In this document: one piece after another, positions 13,126 through 23,567 of the stretch
Layout of the letters: each line of letters starts with the position of its first letter
Numbering within the stretch: the stretch's first letter is position 1
Source: Anaeromyces robustus
Lineage: Eukaryota > Neocallimastigomycota > Neocallimastigomycetes > Neocallimastigales > Neocallimastigaceae
Length of the DNA: 64,000 nt
Assembly: GCA_002104895.1 (NCBI GenBank)
Contig: MCFG01000168.1
Coordinates: 73,820-137,819 of the forward strand
Direction: 5' to 3'
Notes under the pieces: generated by a model
What the model saw: only the letters and a program-made list of their open reading frames with translations
Told to the model about the DNA's origin: nothing
Databases searched by the model: none
Translations under genes and position numbers: made by a program

Positions 13126-14160
13126 ATGCTTATTATTCCAGATAACTACGAACCAACTATTAACCCAGAACTTTCTGAAGATGCTCTTAAACTTATTAAA
13201 GATCATTTCCAGAAAGATTTCTCTACCGCTCTTCGTTTACGTAGAGTAACTGATCCACTTTTCCTTGCTGCTGGTACTGGTATTAATGATAATTTAAATG
13301 GTATTGAACGTCCAGTTACTTTTGGTATTAAATGTATGAATGATAAAAAATGTGAAATTGTTCATTCTTTAGCTAAATGGAAAAGAATGAAATTAGGAGC
13401 TTATAATATTGTACCAGGTTATGGTATTTATACGGATATGAATGCTTTACGTCCAGATGAAGAAGAATTAGATAATCTTCATTCTATTTATGTTGATCAA
13501 TGGGATTGGGAACGTACTATTAAACCAGAAGATCGTAATTTAAAATTTTTAAAAAAAACCGTTAAAAAAATTTATGGGGTTTTAAAGGATACCGAAGAAT
13601 TTGTTTATCAACGTTTCCCACATATTAAACCTATTCTTCCAGATTCTATTACTTTTATTCAATCTGAAGATTTATTAAAAGAATACCCAGATTTAACACC
13701 ATTTGAAAGAGAAAATAAAGCTGCTGAAAAATATGGTGCTATTTTTGTTATTGGTATTGGTGGTAAATTAAGTAATGGTAAAATACATGATGGTCGTTCC
13801 CCAGATTATGATGATTGGAGTACTGAAACTGAACCAGGTTATTATGGTTTAAATGGAGATATTATTGTATGGAATCCAATTCTTGGTCGTTCCTTCGAAA
13901 TTTCTTCTATGGGTATACGTGTTGATAAAGAAGCTTTACTTCGTCAACTTGAAATTACAGGTACTATGGATAGAGTTAATTTACAATTTCATAAAGCTAT
14001 TCTTGAAGATAAAATTCCACTTTCTATTGGTGGTGGTATTGGTCAAAGTCGTCTTTGTATGTTCTTCCTTCGTATGGCTCATATTGGTGAATCTCAATCA
14101 AGTGTTTGGCCAGATGAAATGATTAAAGAATGTGCTGAACATAACATTATCTTAAAATAA
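13126..14160 (+). CDS. asnA: Aspartate--ammonia ligase (asparagine synthetase A)
   Basis: This enzyme makes asparagine from aspartate, ammonia and ATP (forming AMP and PPi), and probably acts in the cytosol since no signal peptide is seen. The protein is 344 aa, close to the ~330 aa usual for bacterial AsnA, and belongs to the class II aminoacyl-tRNA synthetase fold. Signature blocks are present in order: HSLAKWKR (80-87), LRPDE (108-112), YVDQWDWER (122-130), GIGGKLS (210-216), PDYDDWST (226-233), LNGDIIVWNP (242-251), SSMGIRVD (260-267) and GGGIGQSRL (302-310). The single uninterrupted frame starts at an ATG preceded by CAAAA. Most fungi make asparagine with the glutamine-dependent AsnB-type enzyme, so a bacterial-type AsnA without introns suggests horizontal transfer. 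Codon use looks well adapted to the host (AT-rich third positions). Confidence 0.95.
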   Translation: MLIIPDNYEPTINPELSEDALKLIKDHFQKDFSTALRLRRVTDPLFLAAGTGINDNLNGIERPVTFGIKCMNDKKCEIVHSLAKWKRMKLGAYNIVPGYGIYTDMNALRPDEEELDNLHSIYVDQWDWERTIKPEDRNLKFLKKTVKKIYGVLKDTEEFVYQRFPHIKPILPDSITFIQSEDLLKEYPDLTPFERENKAAEKYGAIFVIGIGGKLSNGKIHDGRSPDYDDWSTETEPGYYGLNGDIIVWNPILGRSFEISSMGIRVDKEALLRQLEITGTMDRVNLQFHKAILEDKIPLSIGGGIGQSRLCMFFLRMAHIGESQSSVWPDEMIKECAEHNIILK

Positions 14161-15968
14161 AATAAAATAAGCATTATAATTATTTTATTATGAATAGGGA
14201 ACATATGTATAATAATAAATAATAAACCATAATCATAATAATAATAATCATAATAATAATAATAAGAATAATATAATACTACCAACTTATTTAATTAAAA
14301 TTAGTACAAATTAAACACAAAAAAAAAAAAAAAAAAAAAAAAAATAATAATAATAATAATACTATTATATTATAAAAAAAATAATGTTTTATACTAAATA
14401 ATAATAATATAATAATCTCCCTTTTTTTTTTTTAAATTATCTTTTGAAATTTATTATATAACTATTAATTTTATTTAAATACTTATAAATCAGTTTATAA
14501 TAAAAAAAAAACTATATATAATATTTTTTTTTAAATAAATAAATAAATATAATTACCTTTAAATCAATGTATTAAAGAAACAATAATTTTTTTTTAAAAA
14601 ATATTAAAAGTTATTTTAATAGTTAAATAATAATAATAATAATTTATTAAAAAAAAAAAAAAGCTTTGTTATATAGTTCTTTTTTGTAATATTTATTAAA
14701 TAATAATGGCAATTAATAAAAAAAATATATATTTTTTTTAAATGTAATATTTTTTAATAATAAATATTAATAATATAATTCATAAATAAAAATCTAGAAA
14801 TAATAATTAATTTAAAAAAAAAAAATAAAAAAAAAAAAAAAAGAAAGTGTGTATTTAAACTTACTGATGTGTTTTTTAATGATTTTCTTTAAATTTTTAA
14901 TTTTAAATATTTATTAATAATAATTTTATTTTTTATTATTAAAGAAATTATAAATAAAAATATTATTATGAGAGATAAAACTATTTTATATAAATTATAT
15001 TATATTATATTATATTATATTATATTATATAAAAATAAATATATAAATTATAATAAATATAATAAATATATAAAGTAACAAAAAAAAATTTTTTTTTATA
15101 TTATTTAATTAGTGTATTCTTTATTATAATTTGTATATTAAAAATTGTTATCTTTTTAATTATGAATATTTAAATATTATTATATAGAATAATAATAATA
15201 ATAATAATAATAATTATAATGGATTTACAATGAAAGTAAAATTAACAAGTATATTACAATAAATATTAAATGATATAAAATTTAATTTTAATTAAATAAA
15301 CCATATCTTTTAAGAAATTTATTTATTAATTCTATTTGTCTATCTGTCTGTCTGATGTATATTTCTATTCATTTCACTTTTTATTTTTTATAAATTAATT
15401 ACCATTTTTTTTACCATTTAAAAGTTAATAATTATAAAAATTAGTTTTAAAAGTTATTTACTATTTGCTCTTTATATTAATAAATGAATTATATAATTAT
15501 AATTATATAATAAATGAATTATATAATTATAATTATATAATAAATGAATTATATAAATTATATATGGACTTAAAATGGAATAGAAATAAAATTGAATTAA
15601 ATAACATTATTAAAGTATATATATTTCTCAGGAAAGAGGATTTTGCCAGATAAAGAAAAAAAAATTATTAAAGAAATTATACTATTATCACTAATAAAAA
15701 AGAAATATTAATACATAAAAGATTTTTTTTTTTTTTATTTATATTAAAATAGCTTATAACATGTTAATTTTTTTTTTTTTTTTTCACTACTATTTTGATA
15801 ATTGTTACTTAAATTTCATGACCATATATGACCATAAATTTTTATTTTTATTTTTTTTTTTTTTAGAAGTTTAATAATTTATTTTTTGTAATAATAATTA
15901 ATAATAATAATTTATATATATAAATTGTATAATTTAAGAATAAAATTATAATTATAAACACAGAAAAG

Positions 15969-16002
<34 letters not shown>

Positions 16003-16390
16003 TATATTTTCAAATTATTTTTTATTTATTTATTTATTTAATCCTTTTTTTTTTTTTTTTTACTCATTTTGATTAAATTATTTTAAATTCTTTAATTATT
16101 AAATTTGTTTTACATATCATTTATTAATTTAAATATATTTTAGTATTTATTTTATTATATATAATCAATATATATATTCATTTTTTTTTTCCTTCTTTTT
16201 TTTTTTGTTCTCATTTTTTCTTTCTTTCTTTTTTTATTCTTTTTTTTTTTTTTTTTTTTTTTAAAAAAAAAATAAAATAAATAAAAAAAAAAAAGAATTA
16301 TATATATATATATACATTATAAATTTTATATTTTATATTTTATATTTTTTTGTTTCTTTTTTTTTTATATTAATTTTTTTTTGAAAATGC
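14161..16390. other. AT-rich intergenic region between convergent genes
   Basis: asnA (plus) and subtilase B (minus) converge here, so this holds both 3' flanks. It contains poly(A), (AAT)n, TATAT runs, a 30-bp tandem repeat (separate entry) and poly(T) tracts around 16200-16260. I see no gene. Confidence 0.65.
15479..15556. repeat. 30-bp tandem repeat, about 2.5 copies
   Basis: Units containing AATGAATTATATAATTATAA begin near 15480, 15510 and 15540. They create a short repetitive plus-strand frame with no sign of being a gene. Confidence 0.8.
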
Positions 16391-19300
16391 TTAATATATA
16401 GTTACAGTCGTTGTTACTTTTTCAGTTATGGTAGTCGTGATAATACAATCCGTATTAGAAGGAATTATTTCTGTTAAAGAATTTTCATCAACCGTAACCG
16501 TAATAGTTTCTTTTTCAGTCACTGTAAATATTTCTATACAAGGAGTAGTAGCAGTAGTAGTAGGAGTTACCATAGAATAAGAATTACTATTTGTTATGGT
16601 TGGTTCTATATTTGGTATATTTGGTAAAGTATTAATATTAATATCCGTAATATCTGTTTCAATAGGTTCATCATTTATTAATAGGGAGGTTTGGGTAGGT
16701 TCTAATAAAGGTTTAATACCTGCTTCAATAATACTTGGACAGATTTCATTATAATATTTCCATTTCTTATCCTTTTTACCAAAAATATTATAATCTTTAT
16801 ACCTTCCGGCTACAATACATTCTGGAATATCTTTATAAGGATTATCATAAAATTTTTGACAAAAATCTTCTTTAAAGACTAAACAATTATAATAAATATC
16901 TTCAGGGGAATTTTCTTCATCTAATAAACAACCTTCATAATTTTTAAATCCTAAACTAAATTCACAGAGTTGAATTACATCATATTGACTTATTTGACAT
17001 AAAAAATCATTAATTATATATTTTTCTTCATATTCTTGAATTAATGTTTCAATTTCAGTATCATTATAAGCATGAGCTAATTTACAAACACCAATACTTT
17101 CAAAAGAAGGAGTATATTTTTCTTTACATTTTTCTGATCTAAATATTTTACAATAAGGTGTAATTTCTTCATCTTCCATTTCAGGACGATAATCAAAAAG
17201 ACATTCATTATTTTGTAATATCATTTTACAATCTGAAATAATTTTTGTTTTTATTTCATCATTACTACCATCATCATTACCATCATTACCAATCCTATCA
17301 CAAATTGTAATGTAGGTATTTAACGTTTCTTCTAAATTCATTAATAATTCAGATTTTTCATAATCTGGAAGATAGGTATTACAAACAGGAATAGAAAGGT
17401 ATTTATCTTCATAAAAATTTTGACATTTTTTAGATTTTATAAGTGAACAATTATTTATTAATTCTTCATTAGTAATATTTTCCGTGAATAATGGTAAACA
17501 TTCATCATACTCTTCTATTCTACTATAACAGGTTGATCCTTTAAATTCAAAAATTCTTTCACAAAAGTCGGTAAAGGTATCATAATTAGTTTTACTAAGT
17601 AGAATTTCTCTTTCATAAACATCGATTACCGATAATTTATCCAGAAGATTACAGGTATGGAAGGAATGAATTATTTCATTAGGATGAGAACGAAAATCAA
17701 CACAAAAATCCGATTTAAAGTTGATACAAATTTTTTGAAAACCATCAATTAAATTATCCCCTAAATCTTTTATATCTTTTATATCTAAATTAATAATACT
17801 AAGAATATTATCATCAATTAAACATTTTCTATGATTAGATAATTCCTTTTGACATTCATCTTGATATTTATAATAAATTTCTTCATAACAAATATCTAAA
17901 TATTTATTATATTTTGGAATATCCATAGTATTGATAAATCCAAAATCTTTAAAATTTCTAGCTATACCACAAATATTATATTCATATTGATTATCTTTAT
18001 GAGGATGATTTAAACTTTCATAAAATTTAGAACATTTAGTGTTTTTAATGGTTATACAATTTAAAAGATCTTCATCATTTAATTCCTTGGATAATTCCAC
18101 TTGACATTCTTTATTTTTCTCTATTTCTTTTTCACATTCTGTAATGGCTTCTTCTTTAGTAGTACAAAAACCATAATCACTTTGACATCCATTTTCAATT
18201 AAACATTTTTCTCCTGGATTATCATTAAATGAAAGACATTTACCTTCTTTGGAACAACATCCATTGGTACATTTAGAATGATTTGGAGATTCTATACCAC
18301 ATTCTATAATTTCAACCTCTAATGGATTCAATAAACGATTTTTACCATTATTGAGGAATCTATTTGGGGTATTGGAAGTTTGAGGTTTTAAATCACGAAT
18401 AGAACCTTTAATAGATAAATCAATTAAAACATTTTTCATAGATTCATTATCAAATTCATAATCTGGATTTTCTGACATTATTGAAGCAGCAACACCTGCA
18501 GCAATAGGAGATGAAAATGATGTACCTTCAAATGGATATTTAAGACTCCAACTATCATAAGAAAATAAAGCAGCTGTAACTCCACCTGGAGCATAGATAT
18601 CTACACAATCTCCATAATTAGAAAAGGATTCTCTAGTATATCCTTCCTTTCCTATATTAGGAAAGGCAGATCCAACCGTAATGGCTTTACGATATCCACC
18701 AAAGGCATTAAAATTTTCACTTTCAGGAGGAGCACAACAATTTTCATTTTCATTACCAGCAGAAGTAAAAATAATAAATCCCTTATGAATTAATTCAGAA
18801 AGTTTATCATCATCCGATTTATGATAAAATGTTATACCACCAAAAGAAAGATTAATAACAGTTTTGTGGGGTTTTGCATTTAATAAAATATAATCAAAAG
18901 CTCTTAAAACACTTATAATAGAAAGATCAGCAGCTATATTATGAATATTTGCCTTTTTAGCAACCCCATAAATTGTATCAGCAGCTACTGAAGAAACTGC
19001 AACTCCATGATCCGGATCATCATATCTAGAAGTTTTTTTATTAAGTTTACCATAACAAAAATATTTTGTTCTTTCATCCGTTAAACGTAATTCATCACTA
19101 TCAATAATAGCATCACAAGTAATGGTACGTTCATCTTCCGTTCCTTCATAAGTATCAAAATCATCATGATGTGCTGAAAAACCTATATCAATAATATAAA
19201 TATCAATACCTTTTCCTGCACTTACCGGATAACGAAATATATTTTCATCTTCTTTACCAGTATAATCACCGGTTGAAATAAGAGCTAAATGATTATAATA

Positions 19301-19951
19301 AAGATTAATTTGTTGTTCCACAATATCTGTTGAATTAATTTTTTGTTTTATAATTTCATAATCAAAATTTTTTTTCATTTGATGATCACTGTTATGTAAT
19401 TGATAAGTGGTTGATTTTTCACAATTTATAACATTTGGTAAATGACAAACAATTTCAGCGGTTTCATCTGAAAGGTATACATTAATAGCATAATAATTTT
19501 TAATTGGACAAATATGATTCACTAATTTAGATTTAATTGGAATATATTCAATATTTGAATCGGTTGAATTAAAATAATTAGAATTAGATAATTCAATAGA
19601 ACGTTTCAAATGATTATTCTTTTTACGAGGATTAATAAATAAATATTGAGTAGGTTTATCACCACGTTTTCTTAAAGGATTTGTTTCTAATTCTTCTAAT
19701 TTTTGATCTTGTTCTCCATTTTCTAAGGTATAGGATTCTTTATTATCTTCAATAACATCATAAATATCATTCATTCTATCATTAACCAATTTTTCAATTT
19801 GTAATTGAACTTCTTGACTTTCATCATCAAAAGTTATATCAGATTCTTTTCTTAAAATTGAAACAATATAATGAGCATTTTCAGAATATACTACATCAAT
19901 GAAATAGTTAAATAATATAACTATTATTAATAAAAAGCAATAACTATTCAT
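16391..19951 (-). CDS. Giant secreted S8 subtilase with hevein-like domain and Cys-rich modules (paralogue B)
   Basis: This 1186-residue secreted subtilase has the same layout as its neighbour at 4093. It carries a signal peptide (about 1-24), an I9-like propeptide, and an S8 domain with Asp255 in IDIG, His315 in DHG, Asn400 in SAGNE and Ser478 in GTSFSSP. The Asp motif has Ile where subtilases usually have Thr or Ser. A hevein-like cluster runs from C551 to C596. Five Cys-rich modules follow, each keeping the pattern of C, about 8-11 residues, C, then a later C-x5-8-C pair and a C after the proline-rich turn. The tail (about 1090-1186) is Thr/Val/Ile-rich with TVTEKETITVTV and resembles fungal wall-protein tails, but has no hydrophobic GPI-type end. 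Roughly the first 185 residues differ from paralogue A at only about 15 positions by eye; the rest is clearly more diverged. Confidence 0.93.
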   Translation of the reverse strand: MNSYCFLLIIVILFNYFIDVVYSENAHYIVSILRKESDITFDDESQEVQLQIEKLVNDRMNDIYDVIEDNKESYTLENGEQDQKLEELETNPLRKRGDKPTQYLFINPRKKNNHLKRSIELSNSNYFNSTDSNIEYIPIKSKLVNHICPIKNYYAINVYLSDETAEIVCHLPNVINCEKSTTYQLHNSDHQMKKNFDYEIIKQKINSTDIVEQQINLYYNHLALISTGDYTGKEDENIFRYPVSAGKGIDIYIIDIGFSAHHDDFDTYEGTEDERTITCDAIIDSDELRLTDERTKYFCYGKLNKKTSRYDDPDHGVAVSSVAADTIYGVAKKANIHNIAADLSIISVLRAFDYILLNAKPHKTVINLSFGGITFYHKSDDDKLSELIHKGFIIFTSAGNENENCCAPPESENFNAFGGYRKAITVGSAFPNIGKEGYTRESFSNYGDCVDIYAPGGVTAALFSYDSWSLKYPFEGTSFSSPIAAGVAASIMSENPDYEFDNESMKNVLIDLSIKGSIRDLKPQTSNTPNRFLNNGKNRLLNPLEVEIIECGIESPNHSKCTNGCCSKEGKCLSFNDNPGEKCLIENGCQSDYGFCTTKEEAITECEKEIEKNKECQVELSKELNDEDLLNCITIKNTKCSKFYESLNHPHKDNQYEYNICGIARNFKDFGFINTMDIPKYNKYLDICYEEIYYKYQDECQKELSNHRKCLIDDNILSIINLDIKDIKDLGDNLIDGFQKICINFKSDFCVDFRSHPNEIIHSFHTCNLLDKLSVIDVYEREILLSKTNYDTFTDFCERIFEFKGSTCYSRIEEYDECLPLFTENITNEELINNCSLIKSKKCQNFYEDKYLSIPVCNTYLPDYEKSELLMNLEETLNTYITICDRIGNDGNDDGSNDEIKTKIISDCKMILQNNECLFDYRPEMEDEEITPYCKIFRSEKCKEKYTPSFESIGVCKLAHAYNDTEIETLIQEYEEKYIINDFLCQISQYDVIQLCEFSLGFKNYEGCLLDEENSPEDIYYNCLVFKEDFCQKFYDNPYKDIPECIVAGRYKDYNIFGKKDKKWKYYNEICPSIIEAGIKPLLEPTQTSLLINDEPIETDITDININTLPNIPNIEPTITNSNSYSMVTPTTTATTPCIEIFTVTEKETITVTVDENSLTEIIPSNTDCIITTTITEKVTTTVTIY

Positions 19952-22007
19952 TTTTTATTATAAATATATATATAATAACAATATAAATTTTAATATTTAA
20001 AATATGATTTTAATTAAACATTTATCATTTTAATATTTGTTTAATTATTATTTAATTATTATATAATAATTAATTTATATATTTATTTATTTATATATTT
20101 ATATATTTATATATATTTATTTTAGTAATATAATTAATATAAATATAATATATTATTTATATGTATATATATATAAATGATATATTTTTTTAAAAAGAAA
20201 AAAAATTTAAAGAAAAATTTAATGTTTAAATATATATTTTTTTTTTCCAAAATTAAAATCTTTAAACATGGAATAATTATATATTTAAAATAACAATATT
20301 TTATAATATATAATAAATATAATAATAATTTATAATAATATATATTTATTTAATATTAATTTATATTAATATATAAATAATAAACAATATCATAATAAAT
20401 AATAAATAATAAATAATAAATAATAAATAATAAAGTAAGAATATAAAACTTTTTTTTTCATTTTTTTTCTGTTTTTTATTATAAAAAAATTTTTTTTTAT
20501 AATAAATTTGTTTTTAATTAATTTTTTTTTATTAAATTAAAAATTATTGGTCACCAATTTTATTTATTAAGTTTTTGATCAAAAAGAATTTAATTTTTCA
20601 AGTACATAAAATTTTTATTCAATTCTATTCTATTAGATTATATTATAATATATTGGAAAACTTAATTTAAAAAATGAGTTTTGATTTTGTGTATCATTTT
20701 TCAAGTTTTTAATTCATAATTATTAATATTAATAAACTAAAAAAAAATAAACTAAACTAAACTAAAATAAAATAAAATAAAAATGAAAGAAAAAACTTAT
20801 ACCACCATATACAGATGATATATCTATAGATAAAAGAAAAAAAACTGTGATATTATTATTTATAAAAAGATTATTTATAATAATTATATATTATATTATA
20901 TTATATTTAATTCATATTCTTTAATTATTATTTTTTTGTGTTTTCCTTTTTTATTTCATTTTTTTTTTTTTTTGTTTTTGTGTTTTATTAAAAACACTTA
21001 ATTAAACATTAAAATTTCACATATATATAAATAGTAAAATATTATTAAATATTATAAATTTTATTAAATAATAAATATTAAATAAATAATAAATAATAAA
21101 AAAATGTCTTAAATATTACAAAATAATATATAAACTTTAATAAATAATATTTTTTTTAAAAATCTTTTTGTTTTTTTAAAAAAAGAAATTTTTTGAATCA
21201 ATTATAAAAATATTATTATTTTTTATATTATTTTTTTTAATAATAAATACTTAAACTAAAAACTAATTCTTTTTTAATATTACCTAATATTACCTAATAA
21301 TAATAATTTATGGTTTCTTTTTTTAAATAAAAAGAACAATAAAACATCTTTTTAATTTATGTACCATGTAAAATATACATAAATTATATTTATTATATAT
21401 AATTTTTGATAATATAATTTATATTTTATATAAGCTAAAATTGAAAAATAAATTATGAAATGTATATATATATATAATAATAAAAAAATTATTTTTAATA
21501 ATCATTAATTTATTTATTTCTATAATTATTCAAATATTCAAGTTTATTTATTTATTTATTTTATATTTATTCATTCGTTTACTTATTATACTTATTATAC
21601 TTATTTATATATTTGTACTTTTATATTGATATGTTTATATTTTTATTTATTAATTATTAATTCATATTTCAAATTTTATCATTTGTATAGATTTTTAAAA
21701 TAATATAATAGTATTCTTAAACATTTATTTTAAAAATAAATATTTAAGTTTTATTTAGTAATTCAACTATATAGAAAATTTATTATTCTTTTAAAAAACA
21801 ACCATAAAATTTATCATATATATAATATATAATATATATGATATATATTTATAAGATATTAATATATATTACAAAAATTTTAATATAGATAAATCCAATA
21901 TAATATTCATATAATATTTTACTATTAATTTCTATTATTGGTTTTAAAAAAACCCATCACTCACATTATTTTTATTTTTATTTTTTATTAATTATTAATT
22001 ATTAATT

Positions 22008-22297
22008 ATTAATTGATTTAAATTTTTTAATCTTTTAATATCTTCTGAAATATTTTCAATTTTACAATCATTCTAAATACTTTTATATATTTTAATAAAC
22101 GAAATAATCCTTCTGAATATCTTTCTAATTCAAGAATTTTAATTGTTAAAAAAGTTACATTGACTAATTCTTCTTAATAATTATAAATTGCTTGATTTAA
22201 TTGATTTATATCATTAATAGCCTTTAGGCAAACTTTATACCTTTCAAATGATGGTTTTAATGGTTTTTTTATCATTAATATCTTCACAATAATTCAT
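22008..22297 (-). pseudogene. Decayed fragment of a helical protein gene
   Basis: Read on the minus strand from an ATG at 22297, normal-looking codons are broken by a frameshift, then an in-frame TAA after about 40 codons, then another frameshift. The pieces include PSFERYKVCLKAINDINQLN, EELVNVTFLTIKILELERYS and NISEDIKRLKNLNQ. They are rich in amphipathic helix and resemble the four-helix N-terminal bundles found before kinase domains in early fungi, but the match is from pattern only. I cannot name the family. Confidence 0.4.
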
Positions 22298-22612
22298 TAT
22301 TTTTTTAAATTTAAATTTAAATTAAATTCATTTACATATTTTTTTTAAAAGAAAAAAATATAATAAAAGAACGACAGTATTAAAAAAATATTAATTTATA
22401 TATATTCAAATTGAATTAATTTTATTAACATTTATATAATTTAATTATTAAATTTAATTTACATTATACTATTTTTTATGTTCATATTTTTATTGTCAAA
22501 TATACATATTATCTTTGTTTCTTATTTTTATTTTTTTTTTAATTTTTATTTTTTTTTTTAAATTTTAATTAATAAAATTATAAAACAATTGAAGTTTGTA
22601 TGTGCTATTAAA

Positions 22613-22680
22613 TAAAAATAAAATAAAAATAAAATAAAAATAAAATAAAAATAAAATAAAAATAAAATAAAATAAAATTT
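22613..22680. repeat. AAAATAAAAT microsatellite
   Basis: Six to seven head-to-tail units of AAAATAAAAT. Confidence 0.85.
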
Positions 22681-23142
22681 AATACATAAAAAATCTATTA
22701 GTTAATAAATGAAATTTCTTATTTCATTTTAAAAAGTAATTACGTTCTAAAATGAAATATCTTTATTATTTTATTTATTTTATTTTTGTAAATAATATAA
22801 TATATTAAGAAATAATAAAAGTATTTATTTTTATTTATTATTTTAATATTTACTTTTTTTTTTAAAATTTTTATTTTTTAAATATTTTTTCCAATTATTA
22901 TTGAAATTTATTATAATACAATTTTTTTTATTTTATTTCTTCTTTTTATTATTATTATTTGAATTATATATATATAAATAATTAATAATTAATATTTAAT
23001 TATTTTTTTTTGCTTGTTAAATTTATTTATTTCTACATTAATAGTATCTTTTTTATTTTTTATAATAATTAAATATTAATTATATGTAATAAATAAATAG
23101 AATTCATATATTTAAGTACACTATTTGATGAAAATTTAAAAT

Positions 23143-23144
<2 letters not shown>

Positions 23145-23189
<45 letters not shown>

Positions 23190-23262
23190 TTTAGAAATGT
23201 ATAATAAAGTTAACGAATTTTTTTTATTTTGAAAGGTATAATGAAGTTAACGAATTTTTTTT
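23145..23262. repeat. 43-base poly(T) run followed by a 37-bp direct repeat
   Basis: A 43-T homopolymer (23145-23187) is followed by two copies of a segment containing AAGTTAACGAATTTTTTTT, at about 23194-23225 and 23231-23262. The repeat lies about 300 bases 3' of subtilase C. Confidence 0.8.
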
Positions 23263-23567
23263 TTTTAAAAAAAATATTAAAAAAAAAAAAAAAAAGATAA
23301 AAATAAAAATCATATAATAAACTATAATATTTATATATATATATAATTAAATCTATTAACAATAATATATATATATATTTATCTTTTTTTTTTTTTTTTA
23401 AAAAACTATTTTTATATATTTCTGTATTTCAGTTTTTCTTTATATTTTGTAAAAATAAATATTTATTTATTTATTTAAACTATTCTATATGATACTGAAT
23501 TTCAGATATATATACATATATATTTTTTAATTATTTTAAAAAAAAGCAAAAAAAGAAAAGTATTTTT

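Larger units (their letters stand above)
19952..23567. other. AT-rich intergenic region with one decayed coding fragment
   Basis: Mostly A/T homopolymers and short repeats, including AAAATAAAAT units (22613-22680) and a 43-base poly(T) run (23145-23187). The only coding-like part is the decayed fragment at 22008-22297. Confidence 0.65.
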
